64,000 nucleotides of DNA from Rhabdornis inornatus (taxonomy: Eukaryota; Chordata; Aves; Passeriformes; Rhabdornithidae): contig VWZS01010170.1 in NCBI GenBank assembly GCA_013397075.1, forward strand, positions 124,001 to 188,000, in the 5' to 3' direction. The notes under the pieces are model-generated. The model was not told where the DNA came from, did no database searches, and saw nothing but the letters and a program-made list of their open reading frames with translations. Shown here in pieces: positions 49,001 to 58,000 of this stretch; position 1 is the stretch's first letter; every line of letters starts with the position of its first letter. Position numbers and translations under genes: made by a program.

Positions 49001-52000
49001 AAGGCTCAGCCCAAGCCTTCCCACCAGCTGGTTTGGCCAGTCATGCTGCCATTTGCAGTTCTAGTATGTGTTCACTGAAAGGGAACATTTATTTTAAGTG
49101 TTATTGCCAGGGAAATGCAGAAACAAAAATCAGATTTTGTCGACAAACTGTACATAGTTTTCAAATTGTACAGCATGTTTAGAATGTTTGAGGAATACCC
49201 CTTAATGCTTGCTTTTCCTCTGGCTGCTTTACAGGTTTGTACACCCAGAGAGTAACCTGCTTACCCCAGGTTTTGTTTATGCACGTGTAGAAAATTACCA
49301 ATAAGAGTTTACTAAATACTAAAACTCCGCATTTACAGTTGGAGTTCACATTAAAAAGGGTATTGGTGCACCCAAACACTGGTTGAGCTACAGTGTTTGA
49401 TAGCAGCAGTGAGGCTGTGAGTTAATGAGGCTTCATAAGGCAGCTGGTCTCAGCATTTGGTGTGAGGTGTGGTCCCCGCCGAGGGCAGATGTGTGTGGTT
49501 GAATGGGTGTGACACTAAGCGAGCACTAACTTAGCTATAACAGTGCTGTTTCTTTGCCTGCCCTTTCCTAAATGTGACTGAAGCCCCAAAACCTTGACTA
49601 TTTTTGCTTCAAGAAGTCCGTGTCACACAAGGGGTCAGCGGACCATGTTCCTGTCTGTTTAATTATGACCTCTATGACCAGAACCTTCTGGCAGCTTGGG
49701 CTGTTAGATTTGATCTTTCATGCAACAAACTGTTGTACAGAATATAGCTGTGTTTGGGAAGAAGGAACTGAACTGAAGGGGATGTGTGTGCACACTATAC
49801 TTCAGCTTGTAATTTGGCTGAAGTATGCACTCATAACCAGTGAGAAATGTGGAAATACCAGGTGTTGACTAATTATTGTTGATTTGATTAGTTTTGAAGA
49901 GATGGCAAGCTAACTTTTTCAGTTCTATGGTCACTGGCTTTTCTTCTGGGCATACAGCTGTGGATCTTCTATTTAGATTGTGATGCTGCTCTTCATACAT
50001 CTGCAAATTTTAGCCCAGTGAGCAATGCTTGCCAAACTATTCTAGATCAAACCTCCAAACAAGGTGTTTTAGTATGTGAAGGTATTTTAATACCAGGGTT
50101 AGCTTGGAATCCTGTCTGCAGGACTAAGCTGTGCATCTCCATGTGATTTTCCTGTAATCTCCTGCATAAGAATGTGCATTTATTGTAGGGCCTCAAAGAG
50201 CTCAGTCAGAGCTGAAGGCTTCCAACCTGCTAGATGATGTGCAGACCTACAATCACTCTTTTGGTCTCTCAGCATCACCCCATCTTTCCCCTTCATTTTC
50301 CTTCAGCCTTTTTTTAAGCCATGCCTTCCTTTGACTCTAAAAGGAGTTTGCAGACTTCATGGCAGCTGGGCAGGATGGGATATCAAGCTGAATACACAAA
50401 ACAGATAAAAACACAGACTTGATAGGGACCCTCTTTTGTCATCTCTCACAGTTAATTTCTATATATCTTCACATGCAGGCACTGTTCATTTTTCCCCTTC
50501 CAAGAGTAATTTCTGATGTTATATCCAGCCATATAGCCATGGTTTTTCATGTTACTACAGGGATGGAGCTCTAGCTTTTGAATTTTAGTACAGTGGTGCT
50601 ACTGTTTCTGCTAAGAGCTTTCTCTTGCAACATGCACTAAGAGGTCAAAAGTTAAAATAAATTTAAAATATGCTCAAGGGAAAATTCACCACACGTACTT
50701 GACTGTCAGGGTTTGAGGATTTTTTCCCCCTTTTCTTAGTGCTGAAGCATATTAGAGATTTTTATGGTTTTGAGTGTGATCCAGCATTGATACTGTAGCT
50801 TTGGATGAGTGCCAGCAGGGACTCTTACAGAATATCAGGTTTTATACCATCTTATGTAATGTTTATGTGGGTGGGATATGACATATTGAAATTCAATTTA
50901 TCGAAATTATTGACATTATATTCATGCTGCCCTGCTGCCAGTGGGGCTGAAATGGCTATGTTTTGTGGTGTTCCTGCTTGTACAGACATAGACACTTGGG
51001 GAAGATAGGTTTGCATTAATATCTTTGTCTTCTTTTGCACCTATTTTCACTAGTGAACTGGTGCCATTATGCTAAATGCCTACACTGTGCAGCCATAGGC
51101 AAGTAAATAAATAAGGGAAAGGGTCTGAGTTCTTAAAAACAAGGAAAATTGATTCAGGTTTGCATTACTGGTTAAGGAACCTTCCTCTAGGCAGGCAGGG
51201 TTTAATTTCTTTTTACACAAAAGGCAGTATCTATTTCTCTCATTAATCCTTTCATTGCAAAACTCATGTTACAACAATGCACAGAAACCGCTCTACATGA
51301 GTTATGTCTTTTTGATTTTATCAGTCTAATTCAATCAGTGCACATCTGTATAAAGCTACCCTGTACAATACAGATTGTTTTCCTGCCTAAGAGACAGAAA
51401 GACACATTTGCTCTGAGGTCACTCGATTGCCATGTGAGAGATTGTGGTACCAGTACCACTATGTTGGGAGAAGGTTGTGTAAGAGGACCCACTCTCCCAG
51501 ACAAAGTACTGCTTACAGTAAAGTCAATAAAAAAATATATGTCAACACCAAACTATAAGTGAATATAAGTATATATATATATACTTATATATACTATACT
51601 ATATATAAGTATATATATAGATATATTTTTTAAAATATATATAAAAATAAGTATATTGATATACTTAGATATAAAAATATATAAGTAAATATAGTAAATA
51701 TAGATATATAAATAAGTATATGGATATACTTTGATATAAAAATATATGTAAATATAGCTTTGTATATTTGAAAAGTCTTTACTGTAGAGGCCATCATTTC
51801 TGATAGTTTTCAAGAATGGTTTGAGAAGACTGTCCCCTTGTGTTTTACTGATATGTTCTGATATGAGATTCATCTTGCTCTTACAGCACATGCAGCAGGG
51901 AAATTATGATAATCAAATTTGTTAATGTATCAAGGAAAAATGTGCCTGATACTTAAGAGAGCCTTTTAATTTCCCAGGGCACTTCTTTTACTTCTTCCTT

Positions 52001-55000
52001 TACTTTTATTTTTCTGTATGGAGGATTCTCAGGTGTTTGTGACACATCTGCTTTTAATATCATTGCATAACGGGTTTTTCTTTAAAATTTGAAAAATCCT
52101 CTACAGGATTCAGCTTTTCTATTAACGGGATTATAAAGTTAAAAAAAAATATTTAGGCAATATTGCAGTTGAAATAGACTGGAGAATTTTTACACATACT
52201 TTATTTGTGCTTCAGAAATTTGGCTATTTAGGAAGTCTACCCTATTTGTTTTTGTTCAGCTCATCACAGAATCTATAATCAATTTAGCAAGAAGACACTT
52301 AGCCAATGCTTTGAAACATCCATACATAAATATTGCCATGTCATTCTGCTGGTTGGGATTATGTTACTTGCTGAATGATTGCTACTCATTTTTTGCCAGT
52401 ATAATCAATAAAAGTGACACTGAGAAATCTGATCTTCCTTTTCTGCAGGCCAGCTTTGGGTGGTCTCCTTACATCATCTTTTCGGCAGCACCAGGAGTCC
52501 TTGGCAGCAGAAAGAGAAAGACGGCGTCAGGAGAGAGAAGAAAGGTTGCAAAGGATAGAACGTGAAGAAAGAAACAAATTCAAGTAGGACCCAAATTTGC
52601 TCTCAGTCTCTTGCTTTAATGTGTGATAGATTGATCAATCATAGAGACATTCAACTGCAAATAATTGAATTGATGAATAGTTTGTCTCTTTAGATACTTT
52701 TCTTGATCTAAGTATCTTAAAAACTGATAGATTAAACACATCATAAATTTTGGCATTTAATAAAAAATCTACTTTTTTAAAGGCAGCCAATTATAGTGCC
52801 TGGGTATGTACAGAGGTTCAGTTTTATTAGCTAATATACTCACCAAATTATAATCTCAATGAGGCACAGGATTTGAATGTGGAACAGTGGGACAAAGGTA
52901 TCAAGAAGGGAGGGAGGGAGGGACAGCACTGAAACCTCTTTTTGCTTTTAAGTTATGCAAAGTAGAAATGTCTTGCTGTATGGTAGTGGTTTTTAACTAC
53001 TTCTTCCTGCGTTTCTGAACATGTGTCTCTTCCTCCTGGAATCAACAACTGACAGAAGGTAATGAGCAAAGTTACTGTTCAAACCTTGGCCAGACAAATG
53101 TCATAGCTGAATGCAGGACTGCATTTTCACATCTGAGAAAATGTTGTGTGATGTGGGATCCCAGGGTGTGCTACCTGAGGATAGTAAAAGACAAGCCCCC
53201 TTCAACCTCTTCAGTCCATACCTGGAAATCCCAGCAGAGACAGTAACAAAGACTGCAGTGGGCCAAGGATAGATATGGAATCTATACCTGAAATTGTTTG
53301 CCTTCAGTCTGAAGGGTCTACACTAAGAAACCAATTTGTTTTCTCATAGGCAGGAATGAAAAGCAAACCTATTTTTAGTAGTTAGAAGACATAATGTAAT
53401 AACTTAAAGAATGGTAATATAAATGTTTTGTAGCCTTAGAATCGGTAGTTATGGAAAAGATGGCAGAGGGTTTCATGTTAGCTTGTTTATTAGTATGCAG
53501 GATGGTTTTCACTGTAATCATCCCTTTAGTAAGAAGTAGAAACAGGCTGTGATTCTGTGAATTTGGAAAGAGGAGTAACTTATGAGTGGTTGATTGATAT
53601 TCTCCTGGCTCCAGAAGATAGCTAGTTTAGAAGGAAATGAGAGGCAGAGGGAAGGTGGAAGAGCACCATAATAGGATCTGTGGCAGCCAACAGCTGCCCA
53701 AGTTCTCCTGAAACAGAAACAATAAGGTTGCAGTCTTCCGGCCTCTTCCAAAAACTCTCCCTCTAAGTGCTATCATCAGGCTGCAGCAGGCTGCCATGGA
53801 CAGCCAACATGATCTTTCAGAAAGGAAACTCCAGGACCGAAAAAGCCAACAGGGCATTTGGCAGATTGACCTGTTTGAATAACAGATCTGCACATTTCAG
53901 TAGAGGTTGGCTACACTAGTTGTTCTGTCACTAAAAGAAGTTTCTTAAAGTCAGAAAAATTTTCAAAATGTACATTTTCACCCCTTTATTTCAGAGTCAG
54001 AAACTGATTAATTAGATGTCATGATTGTGCTACATATTTGAGATTATTTTTCAATGCCCAGTATTTTCACCTTTTGCATTTGAGTTTCGTGATCACCCAA
54101 AAGTTAAACTTTTGTTTGAGCAGAAGGTCTCCAAAGCCACCAGACTTCACAAACAGACAGCATCCCACAATTGATTAAACAGTCTGGCAGGAGGAAGACA
54201 AAGTCACAGCAAGCAGTCATGGACTGTTTCATAAGAGTTCCTGGGATTTCATTATCATATCATCAGTCTGGCTAGAAACCCAGTCTCTGAAGATGTATTT
54301 TTGATTAAAAATAGCGCTTGCAATTCAGTCTTTAAACTCGTGAGCCATACTGGATTTACCATCATGACTCATTTGTTATCTCATTCTTTCCAACTCTGCC
54401 TCAAGAACATTGCACTAGGTTCTGGCACCATTATTGACAAATTAAGGATAATTTAAAGGAGAGCATCGCTAGTTGTGAAAGAGCTGGAGAATAGGAGAGC
54501 TGGAGGATTAGGAGAGGATCTACAAAGCTTCATAAGCTATTGCTAACCAAAAGAATACTTCGCAGAATGAATGTTTTTCTCAGTAAAAAGACTACTGTAC
54601 CCATTGCATATGTAGAACAATATGTCCTAAAATAAAGTGGCTATTTTTCAGCTGTAGGGAAGAGTGAAAGTTGTCAGAGCGGAAAGAGTAATGTTAAAAT
54701 TTGCCTGCTGAAGATTTCCTGGAATACTTTTAAAATATTGTAAAAGTATAACCAGTTCAGAATTCAAAGTTTGTGGGGATGGCCTGAAACAGTAATGTGT
54801 GTTCCTTGTTAAAGGACTTTCGAAGTGCACTTGCAAGCAGATGTTTGATAGCTATTGGTATAATAGATGATAAGTAATTCACTTAATGACACAATATAAA
54901 GAGAAAAAAGAAAATAGTTATTAATAAAAGGAGTAGTTCTGAAAACCTTTCTGGTACTCACAGCTTACATTGTGAAAGAATCTAGCAGACAAGGTCAAGG

Positions 55001-58000
55001 TCTCATCAGTTTTGTCTACCATTCAACTAAGTATTAAAAATATATTGTAAGGAACCATTTTGCTGTGATATTGAGACATTTGCTGGGTTCTGCTGTGCTC
55101 TGAGTTAAATTTGCATCCATGTTTGTGGATGTGGCAGGCCTGTCCAAAATCATAGTACTCGACCATCCAGCAAACTTGACTTGGCAAAAGTTAAATATAC
55201 GGGTTATTTGAGGATCTGTGGGAGTGGCAGCTGACATAAAAGGAGTTTTTTATCTAAAACTCAGGGTGAAAGGTTGTTATCTGTCCAATGATGCTGCACA
55301 CACCCTCTTGGAATGCAGAATTGTCTTTCGCAGTAAAGGCAGTCTGCTGTCCTGTTTCCAGCCATGGCAACTAAAACCTGCTGAGAAAGGTTTCTTACAA
55401 AGAAGGCCAATGGGTTTGCTCACTGCCTTGGTCTATCCTGCCAGGGGCTGCAGTCACTGTCTTGGGGCATTCTGAGATGGAGCAAATGAGGGATGGTTTA
55501 ATAGCCACTCATGTGCCTGCTCAGTATGGCTAAGTGCAGTTCATTGAATCTCATTTCAGGTACCAGGTTTCATAGCACGCTTCAAGTTTTTCACTTCTTG
55601 CAGATATTTTTATAATTACTTTTATTGACCTTCCAAACTACGTATTTGGTAGTGTATGTATGGATAAGTGTACAATTTTCAGCAATTTTTGCAAAAGCAA
55701 GCAGTTTTTTTGACAACAGCCTTCATTATCTCCGATAAGTTTGTGTTTACCACTCTTAGTTTCTCCTACTGTACTTACACTTCTATTATTTACCTTTTTC
55801 TTCTGGTTTCTGCTGCAATTTACTGTAATTCTCTTTCTAGCCGTGATTATTTAGACAAAAGAGAAGAACTAAGACAAGCAAGAGAAGAGAGGTTTGTATG
55901 TCATGAATTCATCCTTCCCTATCCTTCCCTCTGGTTGTTTGCACTTCCTATATTCTTTACTGTGGAGCTGTCATATGTTTACATTTCTAACTCTGCTTGA
56001 ATAAAACACTTTTATTCCAAAAGACTTCTATAAGAAAGAAGTTGTTAAAGAGCAGAATGAAGTCCATCTGTAAGCACAGCAATAAATGAAGAGCAGCAAG
56101 AATGCTTAAGAATGATTGATGATCTTTTATCTATTTGTGTGGGAAATAAGCTTACCCCATTTGCCTCAGAAATTTTCCCAACTTTTGTAGAGTTATAAAT
56201 TGAATAAGCTTGTCTTTTTCACCCAGTGGGTCCCAAGCTTTCTGGAAGGTCAGAAAAGGCAACTGAGGATAGAGGAAATTGGGGTCACAAGCATTGCAAA
56301 ACTGCAGTAGACAGGCTGATGGAAACAGTTGTGACCCACTCTCAGCATATTTTTATCTTTCAGTGCCAGGTTTTCTTTGCCAATCTCTTTAAACATCAGC
56401 AAGTAAATTACAAAGCTTAGCAGTGTTTATCATTGGGGCATTGTTTTTGTTTTATTTAAATAGCATATTTAAAGAGACTGAGGGTTCGGGTTTTCTTTTT
56501 CCTTTTTTTTTTTTAATTCAATGAACAAGTTTAGAAACTCTGGGCTAGGCTGGGATGTATGTGCTTATGAAAGCATATTTTTCAAGGAATACTCAGCTAA
56601 GGACTTTTGCCTTTCAGTAGCTTCATCTTTACCTCTGCCTGTAATTGCATCCTGGAGGGAGTGCTTGTTTTTACCTGGAAAATATGCGAGTTACTGTACA
56701 AATAGATGAAAAATCATCCAGAGTGCTTCAGTTCTGCTTTTATGATCCTCTAGAGATTACTCTCTGGAGATACTTTGGGATTGTCAAGAAAAATAAGAGT
56801 GTAGCCATCTCAAAAATCTCTGTGTTGCTGTGTTTTTAGTTGGGGTTCTTTTGGTTGCTTTTTTGTTTTGGGTTTTTTTCCACAAAATTATCATACAGGA
56901 GACAGTTTGTTTCTGCATACTGAAGTTTTATATGTTGAGGCTGAAGTACCTAATATTAAAAAATTATTTTAACATCTCTAAGAGTAAGAAAAGGTGGATG
57001 GGCTTTCCATTGTGCTTCCAGTTAAAACAATTACAAATAGTTTAAAGCATTTTCTGAAATGAAATCCATCTGAGCACATAAGCATCATACACTGATTTAA
57101 GCTGAGTAAAACCTTTTTTCAGTGAGCATGCTCATCTGCAAGTTTTGAAACAAATTAGAAGTGAGTTCTCCAGAACTTTCAAGTGGTAAGGGAAAATGCC
57201 AACTGCACTATTTTTGGGGAAGTGTTCACCATCACTGCTGTGCAATCTGAGACTATTTCACCATTCATTAGTAATGTTTTGTTATCCTTAAAGGCTCTTT
57301 TGAACTGAGATGTCAAACTATCAGTTCCTACTCATAGAGAGGAAAGACACATTTGCTTTGACAGCACATAAATATTGGAGAAAACTTCTGTAAATGAAGT
57401 CTTGCACTAGTAGTCCATTACATCAGCATTCTGTAACTACTTTTTTACAAACACCTTTGCACAAATGAAGTTTTATTTCCTATAGGAAGATGCATGTTAA
57501 CTTGTTTTAGGAGAGTGCCTAGACTCTAAGAAAATCCTATAGTCAAGATGCCTAAAATCCCAGTTTTTACTAGGTTTTTATGTTTCCTCCATATCAGTTC
57601 TTGCTGCTCAATGATTTGAGGCCTTTTCCCTTTGCTTGGTTGGGTGTTTTCCAGTGGTAATTAAATAATAAAATCAAGAAAGGTGAGCTCCCAAGCCCTC
57701 TCTGATGTGAGGTACAGTTCAAATGCTCTCCACCCCCCATGACTTTGTTGCTACATTGGCATTTTAAGTTGCCTTTGGGGCATTACTCAGATACCTAGAG
57801 AACCCAAAATGATAATTTCATCTACTTGAAGACGATAAATCCAGTGTTACATTAATGAGGAATAACAAATAGATAGGCATAAACTTTTGACTCATTGCCT
57901 TTAGAGAAGAGTCAACATAGCTGAGATGATGTCTGCAGGTTTCCATGATTTAAAAGAATATGGCAGCATAAACAGGGGCAATTTGTCCATCCTGTAGAGG

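Larger units (their letters stand above)
41918..52448 (+). other. FHOD3: FHOD3 intron, 10.5 kb
   Basis: It runs from GTTTGT to CTTCCTTTTCTGCAG. Contents: a 40-base tandem duplication (42178-42257), a TG/TA microsatellite (42938-42977), a perfect 22-base AT palindrome (46121-46142), an (AAAAC)n run (46507-46528), a T/C-rich run (46638-46666) and an AT-rich palindromic repeat block (51562-51758). A possible ancient amniote repeat trace lies near 43475-43530. Open frames such as 45192-45635 and 47015-47434 have no recognisable product. Confidence 0.8.

Noticed and set aside
51553..51891. Antisense frame of 112 codons, mostly Tyr and Ile.
   Set aside because: It is a translation of the AT palindromic repeat.
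55892..56000. Continuation of the 51-base exon into a Leu/Phe-rich C-terminus.
   Set aside because: Homology to FHOD3 ends at the GTTTGT donor and the next exon joins in frame; the extension is intron read-through.
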